Source: Zea mays (taxonomy: Eukaryota; Streptophyta; Magnoliopsida; Poales; Poaceae). Taken from it: a stretch of DNA of 64,000 nucleotides. The notes beneath the pieces were generated by a model. That model was not told the origin of the DNA and did not search any database. It saw only the letters and a list, made by a program, of their open reading frames with translations. The DNA lies in assembly GCF_902167145.1 (NCBI RefSeq), contig NC_050099.1:246462588-246526587 (forward strand). The letters are read 5' to 3'. Made by a program: the position numbers and the translations under genes. How positions within the stretch are numbered: position 1 is the stretch's first letter; each line of letters starts with the position of its first letter. Of this stretch, positions 46,801 through 58,800 are shown one piece after another.

Positions 46801-49800
46801 AAGGCGCTGCCACACTGGAACCCGACCAACCTGATGCTCAGGGTGCGCCTTCCGAGCTACCTTAAGCGGGCACCCAGGGGCACGGTGGCCAAAACCCAGG
46901 CACCGAAAGCAGCGGGAAGGACGACGGCACGAAGCGACGAAGTGAGAGGGTGAGAGACAGTTGAAACACCGCCCTCGGAGGTCCTCAGGGGACCATCTAC
47001 GAGGAGCGGGAGGGGGACGTCCAGAACGCCTACGTGCCACCACCTGCCACCCGCCCTCCGAAGGAAGCGACCGCGCCGACCCTTGGGAATGCACCAACTG
47101 GTCGGCCTCCGAAGACCCCACCGCACCAGCCAGAGAGGCTCCGCACGGTCGGGGAGAGACTGAGGACGGAGGCGTGGGAGCAGGGTACCCGACCAAGTAA
47201 TTGTGATATATAATTTGTCCAATTGAGAGAAGATTCATGGACAACTCAGGTACAAATAATATATTAGGAATAGTAAAGTGGGGAATGCAAAGAGAACCTT
47301 GGTGGGTTATGTGGCATAAAGTACCATCAATAGTTCGAACAGAACCATCTTCGGTGACAGGTTTGGAAGAAACTATGTCTGATCAGATGTCACATGAAAG
47401 GAGATCCCCGGAGTCAAGAGCCCAAGACGATGATAAGGCTGTAGCAGGTGAAGTAGAAGCAATAACAACTGAACCTCTATGTGCAGAACCAGTACCACGA
47501 CCACGAACGATTCTTCGTGCACGAAAATTAGTTAGTTTCATGTGGCATAAAGTACCATCAATAGTTCGAACAGAACCATCTTCGGTGACAGGTTTGGAAG
47601 AAACTATGTCTGATCAGATGTCACATGGAAGATCCCTGGAGTCAAGAGCCCAAGACGATGATAAGGCTGTAGCAGGTGAAGTAGAAGCAATAACAGCTGA
47701 ACCTCTATGTGCAGAACCAGTACCACGACCACGAACGACTCTTCGTGCACGGAAATTAGCCAACTTCTTTGGAAATTTAATAAAACAATTATCGGGCCGA
47801 TGAGTGTTCTTGTAATGCGCACAAGGTACTAAAGTGGAACTCCTTGACTTCTGAGCAGCAGCCAACACACTGTAAGAGCTAGAACCAGTAGCAGAGAACA
47901 TAGATTTGAGGCGAGTCTCTTCAGCTAATAGATCAAACAATGCCTTAGCCATGGTGAGAGTATCAGAACTGTGGAGTAGCCATGCTCGAAGAGTCATATT
48001 CAGCCTGGACTCCCATAACAAATTTATATGTGAAGATTTTTTCAATAAACTTATGTGCCGGACATGGATTAGCTGTATAGGCCGATACCATGAATATCAA
48101 AGAACTCATCAAACGATAAAAAACAGAACAACACTCATCAATAGACATATCATTCTGCTTAATAACATGAATTTGTTGCATGAGAGTGTGTAAGAGAACA
48201 CCATTGTCCTGAATAAAACTGTCCTTCAAACGAGACCAAATAGCTTTAGCAGTTGTGAACTTGGACATGCTCGTAATTAGGGACGGTTTAGTGTTATTAA
48301 CCATGGCATCCATTACTTTGCCATCATTGATCTGCCAACTTTTGATTTCAGCAGCGCAAGGCAGGAGGATCTTCAGTTAAGTGAAAAAGCAAACCATGAC
48401 CACATAGTGCAGTCTAAACAAAGAAAGCCCACTCTAGGTAGTTCTGACCGTCAAGAATGATGTTAACCACAATAGCATTGACTGACATGGTGTTCGATTG
48501 ATGCGTGACGTACAAAGGATGTAAATAAGACAAGCACGAAAAGGTAAACCACGCAACAACAGTAGCAGCGGTAGAAGTAACCAACCAGAACTAGTGAAGA
48601 GATGGCCCGATCCTTGTCTCAAACCTGATTCTCTGTCCCAAAGAAGCAGCAGAAGCCCTCAACAGTTGCAGACACTGGGAGAAGACGCCACCGACGAGTA
48701 GCAGGAACAATGCTCGTGAAGGAGTTCGCGCTGGCAGCTAAGGCGAGGATGCGCCTGAAGGAGTCCGCAGAGGGGGAAGATGCTCGTGAACGAGTTCGCG
48801 CTGGCAGCAGATGCAACCGTGCTTGATGAATCCACGACTAGGGGAGGACACGCCTGAATTGGGGAAGGAGACTCGACGAAGACCGATGCGGGCGCGACAA
48901 CAGTCTGGAATCTGGATGGGATCCGGCTGCAGCGGCAGCAGGTGACCGCGGAGGCGGTATGGATGTTGACGGCGACAGCGATGGGGAGAAGCAGCGGTGA
49001 CGGTTAATGCGGTCGAAGTGACAGCAGAGGTGGCTGTGGATGCAACCTAGATGGTTTGGAGCCGCGACCGCGGCTGAATTGGGGCCACGACGGCGGCCGA
49101 GACAGGGGAGCAACGACGACGACGATCGATTGGAAGACCATCGTCCAGATTGGGGTAGACTGGCAGCCGGATTAGGAAAGACCGGCAACCAGATTGGGGA
49201 AGACTGGCGGCCGCAAAAATGAATCAGGAACCCTAAACTGCTTCGTTACCATGTTACTAACCTTGGATTAGAGAGAGTATGGTTAGTGATTAGTCCTTAG
49301 GACTTGTATATAGACATAGATAATATGGGCCTTAACATCTATGACGATGGCTAGTGTTGACGGAGCACAAGGAGGCCAGTAGGGGCCTTGCACACGACCG
49401 AGCAAGAGGGACGGGTTTTCCTTAATTTTTGCTCAATTAGATTGATACATCTCTCCTTATATAGAGAGAGGCTTACTTGACTCCTAAGGGAATATCCTAA
49501 CCAAAACTTATCTCTTTCCTTATCCTAACTGACCAAATCAGTCTAACTTATCTCTTTCCTTATCCTAATCAAATCAATCTAACTTATCTCTTTCCTAACA
49601 AACTAAACCAATCTAATCTATCCGGCACTCTACTTGCCACAACAATTTAGGTAGAATGTGTTTGGAGAAATAGTGATTAGTTGTTACAAAAACTCAAGGG
49701 CATAGTGTAATCATTGGTATTAAATCTTATGACTTTTAAGATCTTTTTGATGCAGCCTTGGAACTAAACGTCTTTGTATTTATGTTTTTCTAACACTGTT

Positions 49801-52800
49801 TTCTCCTGGCAGCTTCCCAAACTAGCAGATGATGATTGCTTAGCCGTCCTGGATCTTGTTCAATCACTGTTTGTAGAACAGTTCTTCAGGTCTAGCTCTA
49901 GCATTGGCCTCGATAAATTGAGTTTTGTGTGTTAGACTAGTACCTTTCTTTTCTGCCCTCAACTTAATTCATACTTTGAATTGCAGGGTTCGAGAATATT
50001 TTTCAATCCATTCATTGCTGCAGGTACATATAAATTGTTGAATCTTGTTTTTCTTATTAGAAATTCATTTAAAATATTGATAGACACGTTAAGTTTCTTA
50101 CTATTGGAGATATTTATATGGCCGTAGGATGTATTGATTCATTGTCCTTTTGTGCAGCTGCTAATATATCTACTTTGCCATCCAAGCTGGGAAGTTAGAA
50201 AGGTAGCTTACGATGTTACCAAGAAAATTTTCTCAAGCTCCAGTGGTCTAGCCGAAGATATTCTATTTTTATTCACAGACTGGTTGTCACTGGTTGGAGA
50301 GAGACTGTCAATATTGAAACAAGGGTATGCACCTAATTTTTTTGTCTTCCTTTTGCAATCATCTGCTTTCCATTGTGTTGCTTTTTCTTCATCTGAATTC
50401 TCATAATTTGAATATCTTGTGTCCTGACACTTCTTTATTCAATCAGTGATATGGATAGCCCTTCGGATTCTCAGCTACCATTCTTTCCATCTACCGAGGT
50501 CCTTGTCAAGTGTTTGTTTTTGATTGCACCTTATGCTGTTGTGCATAGTCTGAGATCATATTCTCGAATTATTTTGTGCTCCCACCACCCTTGCCTTACC
50601 AGCTCCTCAAGCCCAGCTGGCGTATATAAGGTTTGGATCTTGCTAGCTATCTTCTACCAAATTATTTCCATGTCTGATTGATTTCATCATTTTTCAGAGG
50701 TTGCAAAGAAGGCTTAGACAAGAACAGATCTTTTTTGTTGACTTAATTACTCCCAACATCTCTGTTATCTGCAAGGTAATTCTGAAATTTGGACCTCTTT
50801 TCAAGGAAAAAGTCTAAATTACCCCCTCAAGTTTGACCTATGTCTAAGTAACCTTCTAAACTAATGTTTGGTTCAATTTATTTCTCGAACTATTTCAGCT
50901 GGCCCAGTTTACCCCTTAACAAGATTTTTTTTGTTTCTTGATGTACAACTTGAGTTATAATTTCAAATTTTGTCGAGGACATCATAGTTTTGTGTTAAAT
51001 AATACATCATACATTTTTCATTATAATTTTGAAAAGTTAGGACATTTAATGATAGATAAACACTCGAGATACAACACATAATAATGAAAGACTAATAATT
51101 TCTAACATAAAATACAATGTCTGCTATCATCTCACAAAATTTGACATTAAAACTCAACTTGTACGTGAAGAAACAAAAATGACCAATCTTGTTAAGGGGT
51201 AAACTGGACCAAGTAGTTGGGAGAGTATATCGAACCAAAAGCTAGTTTGGTGGGGTAATCTGGACATTGGCCATAATTAGAGGGAGTAATTTGGAGTTTT
51301 TCTTTTTTTTAATGTATATCACGGGCTTGCTTTAAGGCTAACATATATTTTTTTAATCTCTGTTTGTTCGCAATACTTTCGTATCCATCAATAGATATTA
51401 GGTCTTGATACCTTGTTAAGTTAACATAAAAAATGCATTGAAATGGAGCATGCTAATAAAAGCACACTATGTAGTACATTTTTATTATCACAAACTGAGT
51501 TGTTTAGTGGCAGTGACTAGCCTTATCAAAATTGGCACATTTTGAAATCTGCCTGGAACAAGGTAGGTTTATCATGGTTGGTTTACTCTAGAGAAGTTCA
51601 TATAGTTTTATATATAGTTTTGATGGAAGTTTATTATGGTCTTGGTCTCTTGGGCCACATTTTCAAAGTTAGCATTCACATAACTTAAGATGGCAATTTC
51701 TTGGTTCTTGCAAACATGCGACAAGAGAACATTGCAAAAAAGGGTCCAAAATATATTTTTATGGGGAAATTGGCTAGTTCTGGTAGCCCATCATAAATTC
51801 TAGACCTGCCTGGTTTTGAGGTTGCAGTATTTGAAATTCCTTCTCATCTGATGGTGTGGCCTGCTGACATGTCAGTTGTGGAAAGGTGAACCACGCCCAT
51901 GTCTTTATCATGCCTAGTTGACTATGTGCTCCATGAATCTATTTTGAATGCTACTATATATTGCTTCTTATGGAAATCCTGTTCTGACACATTCTTTATC
52001 TGTGCAACCTTTTAGTATTGTTGTTACATACCATCCAAGTCAATAACCAGTAGATTTGTTGTTCAGGAATTACTTTCACAGGATGGTCTATTTAGTTCCA
52101 ACAATCAAGTACAGAGTGCAGCATTATGTTCGCTATCAACACTTATGACAATTACTCCCAACGACACATTTCTAGAGTTTGAGAAGGTTATCTTATCACT
52201 TAGTTATCTCAAATGGTGCTTCTAATATCTTTCCCTGACATTTTATTCATCTTTTTATTTTTCAGCACTTCATAGGACTCCAGGAGCGCACCTTGCACGA
52301 TTCCTTCTCTGAGAGTGATATTAAGGTGGTCTTTGAAGATTTCTTGATGAAATTTGGTCTAAAATAAATAAATAAATTTCTTAGAAGTCTTTTTGTTAGG
52401 TTATTGTGTTAGAATCCCGTTTAGGGTTTAGGGTTCTCCCCGTGCGTTGTGTTATTGCCGGAGGGGTCTCGGCCTAGGGGCCTTTGTAATTAGGGGTTGA
52501 CAAGTCTTGTCTCTCCTATGTTCTTTTTTTCTTCTTAATATAATGACACGCAGCTCTCCTGCGTTTGTTCAAAAAAAATTACTTTCTCACCCCTATGTAA
52601 TGGGATAGACACAGTTAACTCAAGTCTATTAATACATCACCCATCCCTAAGATAGGGTTAGGGTTTTCCCACATGGTATGGAGCTAGGTTTCAATTTCAG
52701 TTTTTCTCTCTCCCCTCCCACCTCCCCTAGCTGCCGACAACTCTTCTCTCTGCCGACCATCTCCCAGTCGCCGGCGCCTGTCCTCTGTCGCGCCCCCTCC

Positions 52801-55800
52801 TGGCCAAGCCGAGCTGCGTCGCCGTCCTGCTCAATGCTCACGACGTCCACTTTGTCTAGACGCATGCGCCTGCGCCACCAGACCCGCTGGCCAACCTTTC
52901 CTGGCTAGATCCGGCCGCCCTCTCCATCCATCGCCCAGGGCCGCCGCCTGGTCACGGGCCTTGTTCGTCGTCGTCCTAGGCTCGCCCCGACATCGGCCGA
53001 CGCTGTCCCAGGCTCGCCCCAGGCCCGCCTCGACGCCGTCCGTGTTCGTCCGCCGCCATGGAGCCCACCGGCACGCCACAACGACCTCGACACCCCGTCG
53101 TCTCCATCCTGGTGCCTGATCGACAGTGTGGTGCTCTCGTGGCTCCACGACACCATCACCGTCGAGCTACATGACATCATCCGCGACCAGGTGGACACTG
53201 GCCGACAGGCGTGGCTCGCTCTCGAGGAACAGTTGCTTGGGAACCGGGACGCTCGGGCACTCCATCTTGACGCCCAGTTCCACCAGTTCTTCCAGGGGGA
53301 CATCTCCGTGGGGGAGTACTGCCACCAGATGAAGGGCATGGCAGACTCCCTCTGCGACCTCAACAAGCCGGTCGCCGACCGTACCTTGGTGTTGAACCTT
53401 CTACGTGGCCTCAGCCCCCGCTACAACCACCTGAAGGCTCTCATCAAGGGGACCGTACCATTTCCCACATTCCATGCCGTGCGGAACTAGCTTCTCCTCG
53501 AGGAGCTCACCATGGTGACTGGGCACCTTCTTCGGCCCTGGCTCTCTACAACGCTCCTCCCGGCGGTCAGCCGCCTTCCGGCGGGCAGGCCCTCGTCCTT
53601 TATCGACCGGGGCCCCTACTCGCCCTCCTCCCGCGGTCCCTGCGGCTCCTCACTGGCTTCCACCGCCGACGGAGGTCGTCGCTCCCGCAAGGGCGGCCGC
53701 GGCTCCACCCAGGGTGGTCCGTTCGACCTATAAGTGACCAGATGGGCCGGGCTATATGGGTCGGCACGAGGCACGACCATTTTGGCACGACACGGCACGA
53801 TAGTAACCGTGCTGGGCCGACACAAGGTCCGTCATGGGCCGTGCTTGGGTTTAGGTACAAGCCCATCGGGCGGCACAAGCACGACCCATTTAATGTCGCC
53901 CCAGTTAGCACGATGCTAGGCACAGATAGCCTATCAAACAGAGCATGACCTAGCATGACCCGTTTGTGGCCCAACATTACTTGTTCTAATCTAGCCCACC
54001 ACATATATAAATATGACCAACTTGACCCTCACTTTCAAGCTATTTTCGAGTTCTGTTATAAAAATGGAGAAAAATAAGCAACAAAGATAGGAAAAAAATA
54101 AGTTATTTTCGAGCCCTGTTACAAGGTTGGCCTTGGGCCGCCCGACACGATATCACGACACAGCACGATAGCCCGACACGGCTCGTTTAAAACTAGTCGG
54201 GCCGTGCTTGGTGTCGGACTTCGGCCCACGGACGGGCACAACACGACCCGCTATTTATCTGTGTCGTGCCTCAACCTGATTAAATCGGCACCACCCATTG
54301 GCTACGTATACTCCGGACGGGGTTGCGGCTAGGCGTGGCCGTCATTCTTCAACCCCTAGACCGGGACCATCGCCATGTGGCTAGACTAGGCCCCGAGTGC
54401 CTCCCGTCCTTCGGCGCGGGACCTCATGACAGCGCCTCCCTACGACATGCCTCCTCCGCCTCCATACGACATGCTACCGACGACCTTGGCTCCACCTCAG
54501 CTTCGACAGTCGGGGACCCTCACCGCGACTCCTTGGTCATCGTTGGCTGGAGGCTGGGACCCTGCCGCTCTCGTCGCCGCCTATAACACCATGGCGATGG
54601 CCCCACCCTCCTCTGACTTGGTCATCGACTCCGGTGCCTCCTACAACACCACCCCCACCGCAGGCACGCTCTCTCGCTCCCATCACCCTCATTCCTCCCA
54701 TCCCCCCTCGATCGTCGTTGGAAGCGGTTTCACTCTCCCAGTCACCTCAATAGGTGCCTTTGTTCTCCCTGGGATGTTCTATCTCAACGACGTTCTTGTA
54801 GCCCCACACATCACCCATAATCTTCTTTCTGTTCACTCGACAATTCTTGTTCCATTGAGTTTGACCCCTTTGGTTTTTCTGTGAAAGATCTAGCCACCAA
54901 GACCTCTCTTGCCCGCTGTGACAGCGCGGGGCCACTCTACACGCTTCGGCCTTCCACCACCGGCGCGTCCCCACCTCCCGACCTGGTCTCCACCAGCTCC
55001 TCCACCACTTGGCATTGTCGTCTCGGCCATCCAGGACCTGATGTCATGACCAAGATTACTAGCAGTTTAGATCCTTCATATAGTTAGGGGTGACAATGAG
55101 CTCTAAATTTTACACTATATAATTTAAGGATCGGATTAGGATTGGGCCTTATTTCTATTCATTTTTGAACTAGAAATAATTTAGGGCCCTAACAGATTGT
55201 GAAGAAGCATTTGGATCACGATCCATTACCACCCCTACATATAGTAGGGAACATTTTGAGGGTCTCTGTCATGCTTGTCAGTTTGGCTGACATACTCGTC
55301 TCCCATTTACTACTTCTCGGGTTGAGTAGGCTTTTGATCTGGTTCATTGTGATCTCTGGACCTCCCCTGTACTCAGTCTCTCTGGCTATAAATACTATTT
55401 GGCGATTTTGGATGATTTTCCCATTTTCTTTGGACTTTTCCTCTTCGATTGAAGTCTGACACGTGCACCACTCTCACACACTTCTTCGCCTGGGTATCCA
55501 CCCAGTTTCGTCGTCCGATCTGTGCCCTGTAGTTTGACAATGGCCGCGAGTTCGACAACCACGCCTCCCGTTCTTTCTTTCTCACTCATGGCGTCCAGTT
55601 GCGTCTCTCGTGCCCCTACAGCTCTGCCCGAAACGGCTGGGCCGAACGCATGATTCGCACCACCACTAATATGATCCGCTGCCTTCTCTGCTAGCTACTG
55701 GGTAGAGGCCCTGCACACCGCCACACATTTCCTCAACCACCTTCCCTCGAAGGCAGTGAGCCACACTACTCACCACTTCGCCCTGTACGACACAACCCCC

Positions 55801-58800
55801 TCTTACGACCACCTTCGCGTGTTCGGCTGTGCCTGCTATCCTAACACTTCCGCCACCACCCCTCATAAGCTATCTCCTCGCTCCACCCGTTGTCTCTTCC
55901 TTGGCTACTCACCTGGCCACAAGGGGTATCGTTGTCTTGACCTCGCCTCACACCGCATTATCATTTCTCGTCACGTTGTCTTCGACAAGGATGTGTTCCC
56001 CCTTGCTGTCTCCTCCCCACCCACCGATCTCGACTCCCTTCTTGAGTTCAATCCGGTTCCTCCTCCACCCCAGGCGCCCCGCCTTGCGCTGTTGCCTGCA
56101 CCACGTGCGACCTCGACGCCTCCGCTCGCGCCTCGTCCCGTGCCATGCGCGGCCACGTCGACCCCGCCAGGGCCACACATAGCCCCATTGACCCCGCCTG
56201 CACCACGCGTGGCCCTGTCAACCCCGCCTGCGCCACGCGCGGCTTCGTCGACCATACCTGCGCCACGCGCGGCCCCGTCGACCACACTTGTGACACACGC
56301 GACCCCGTCGACGAGGGCGACTCGCTTCACCGATCCCGTCGTTGTCTACCACCGCCGCGGGCACGCCACTCCCTCGGCGCCCCTGACTAGGGCCCATCGA
56401 TGAGCGCGACTCGCTTTGCCGAACCCGTCGTCGTCTATCACCGCCGCGAGCCGACCATGTCCGCGGCCCCAGACGTCTCGACGGCCCGCTCCGAGCCGTG
56501 TGTGTACCACCCGGTCGCCATTCACTGCGACCTCGGGCACGTCCACCCGATGCCGACGTTCTCGTCCCCATCGACCGGCTGATCCTGGCAGCTGATACGA
56601 CTACCACTCCTTCGGACGCCTCCCCGGTCCCCTCCGTTCGCACCGCCCTCACCGACCCACACTGGCGTCGTGCTATGGAGGAGTACGCGGCCCTGCTGGC
56701 CAACCACACTTGGGACCTGGTGCCATGTCCGCCTGGCACCAAGTGGTCATTGGCAAGTGGCACTTTCGCCACAAGCTGACCACAGACGACTCCCTTGACC
56801 GCTACAAGTTTGACCCCTCCGGGGCTTCACCCAGCACCTCGAAGTGGACTACGACGAGACCTTCAACTCCGTTCTCTCCCTCGCCCTCTCTCGGGATCGG
56901 GCGATCCATCAACGTGACGTCAAGAATGCCTTCCTCCACGACACTCTGACAGAGACTATCTACTACAGCCAGCCCACCGGCTTTGTTGACAGCGCTCGTC
57001 TGGATCTGGTCTGCCGGCTGAACCGCTCCATGTACGGCCTCAAGCAGGCGCCACAGGCATGGTACAGTCGCTTCGCCTCCTACTTGGCCTCCATCGGCTT
57101 CGTCGAGGCCAAGTCGGACACCTCCCTGTTTATCTACCGGTGCAGCGACGACACCGTCTACCTCTTGCTCTACTCCGACCTACATCGCACAATCGTGACC
57201 CTTCAGCGGGAGTTCGCGATGAAGGACATGGGGCCCCTCCATCACTTCCTCGGCATCACCGCCGAGCGTCGGCCTCAGGGTCTCTTCCTCCACCAGAGTT
57301 AGTACGCCATCGACAGCCTGGAGTGAGCTGGCATGTCTGACAGCAAGTGCTGCTCCACCCCTGTGGACACTCAGGCGAAGCTCTTTGAGGACGACGGCCC
57401 CCCGTTGCCGTCACGACGTCCTATTGGAGCCTCACCGGCGTGCTCCAGTACCTCACATTCTCCAGGCCCGACATCGCATACGCCGTCCAGTAGTGCCTGC
57501 ATATGCACACCCTGCGGGAGCCCCACCTCACCACCCTCAAGCGAATCCTGCGCTACCTTCGTGGCTCCCTCGACTACGGACTCCTCCGTCCATCCCCGAC
57601 GTCAGAGCTCGTGGTCTACATCGACGTTGACTGGGCTGGCTGTCCCGACACACGCCGGTCCACATCCGCTTATGCCGTCTTCCTGGGCGCCAACCTCGTC
57701 TCCTAGGCCGCCAAGCGACAGCTTGTCGTCTCCCGCTTCAACGCAGAGACTGAGTACCGTGTCATGGCCAACATCGTGGTAGAGGCCTCCTGGCTGCGCC
57801 AGCTGCTCCACGAGCTCCACAGCCCCCTTCAGCGCGCCACCCTCGTCTACTGCGACAACGTCAGCGCAGTCTACCTCTCCACCAATCCCGTGCAGCATCA
57901 GGGCACGAAGCACGTGGAGATCGACCTGCACTTCATCCGCGAACATGTCGCTGTCGGTGACATTCGGGTTCTCAGCGTCCCCACCACGATGCAGTTCGCC
58001 GACATCTTCACCAAGGGGTTACCGTTGAGTGTATTCTTAGACTTTCGATCCAATCTCAACATCTGTACATGATAGAGTTGTGACTGCGGGGGGTGTTAGA
58101 ATCCCGTTTAGGGTTTGGGGTTCTCCCCGTGTAATTACTCTCTCACCCCTATGTAATGGGCCAGGACCAATTAACTCAAGTCTATTAATACGTCACCCAT
58201 CCCTAAAATAGGGTTAGGGGTTTCCCACATATTGCAATAAATTTAGGTCATAATGGTCCAAAGTACTCTCTTGTTGAGGCAAGAACAAATGATCCAATTC
58301 ATGATTTCTTAAGAATTGAGTTAGTCAAGCCTACTATTTTGTATACACGAAGAAGGTATGATAGGACAAGTGTAGGACTGATTCCCAAACTCTTTTTTTT
58401 TTGCGCAAACTCAAACTTTATTTGATGTCTACATTACCGGTATAGTTTTATTGCTGTTTCTTTTTGCTTCATGCATGAAAGTTCTTTTTTTCTGCTCTCA
58501 CAAAGATGGTTTGTGTTGCTTCTTTGGTTCCACAAACTTTCCCACCATATGATGCAGACAATGTCCATACCAATCTTCTATTTTTCTCTCGAATATGGTG
58601 TACCAGTTTTCTCACACTGCATAATTTATGCATTAGAATATTTTGAGATACTAGTTGTACTAAAGCTCTTGGATTCCATGATATCTGGAGTAGCCTAAAT
58701 GCTGACATACAAACAAGGTTTTTAATTTTTTGCGAGGTAGTTAGGTTGTGTGCAATTAAGGTCTACTATCTTTTGCTTTTGTGCCTTTTATTACTAGCCT

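Larger units (their letters stand above)
40987..47194 (-). mobile_element. LINE5, nearly full-length two-ORF LINE in copia D
   Basis: 6.2 kb, flanked by the duplication AAGTAATTG (40978-40986 and 47195-47203). The left end is a T-run followed by ACACGCAG-GAGAG-CTGCGTGT, the longest hairpin stem of the set. Both ORFs are open. ORF1 is open right up to the 5' border with no element-encoded start, so a little of the 5' end is probably missing. It is the best-preserved LINE here and probably the youngest. Confidence 0.93.
22736..49337 (-). mobile_element. Copia element D filling GCN1 intron 8
   Basis: Two short LTRs (22736-22909 and 49252-49337) bound a - strand copia. The right LTR is followed on the - strand by TGGTAACGAAGC, a decayed initiator-Met primer site, and the left LTR is preceded by a GAGTTTGAAGGGGG polypurine tract. 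Flanks are GCTAT (22731-22735) and TCTAT (49338-49342), a 5-bp duplication with one mismatch. Without the nested LINEs about 5.3 kb belongs to D: gag, integrase and RT/RNase H, all decayed. It accounts for nearly the whole 27-kb intron. Confidence 0.9.
54301..58072 (+). pseudogene. pol of copia E (protease to RNase H)
   Basis: Protease reads [14 protein letters not shown] near 54620. Gag-pre-integrase [16 protein letters not shown] is cut by a MITE and resumes as CHACQFG. Integrase pieces include NGREFDN and [13 protein letters not shown]. The [32 protein letters not shown] segment is near 55815-55915. RT has [31 protein letters not shown] near 57010, but the YVDD box is lost ([10 protein letters not shown]). 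RNase H ends intact: [34 protein letters not shown] to the stop at 58072. Many stops and shifts. Confidence 0.88.
52407..58229 (+). mobile_element. Copia element E in GCN1 intron 15
   Basis: Short LTRs (52407-52673 including a LINE tail, and 58094-58229) are flanked by a perfect 5-bp duplication TATTG (52402-52406 and 58230-58234). The primer-binding site TGGTATGGAGC lies at 52674 and the polypurine tract GCGGGGGG lies before 58094. Gag and pol are heavily decayed. After removing the LINE tail the LTRs differ at roughly ten of about 135 positions, so the insertion is not recent. Confidence 0.93.

Noticed and set aside
47195..47244. [16 protein letters not shown] as the native start of LINE5 ORF1
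   Set aside because: It lies outside the target duplication and is copia D gag-pre-integrase coding sequence; the join is fortuitous.
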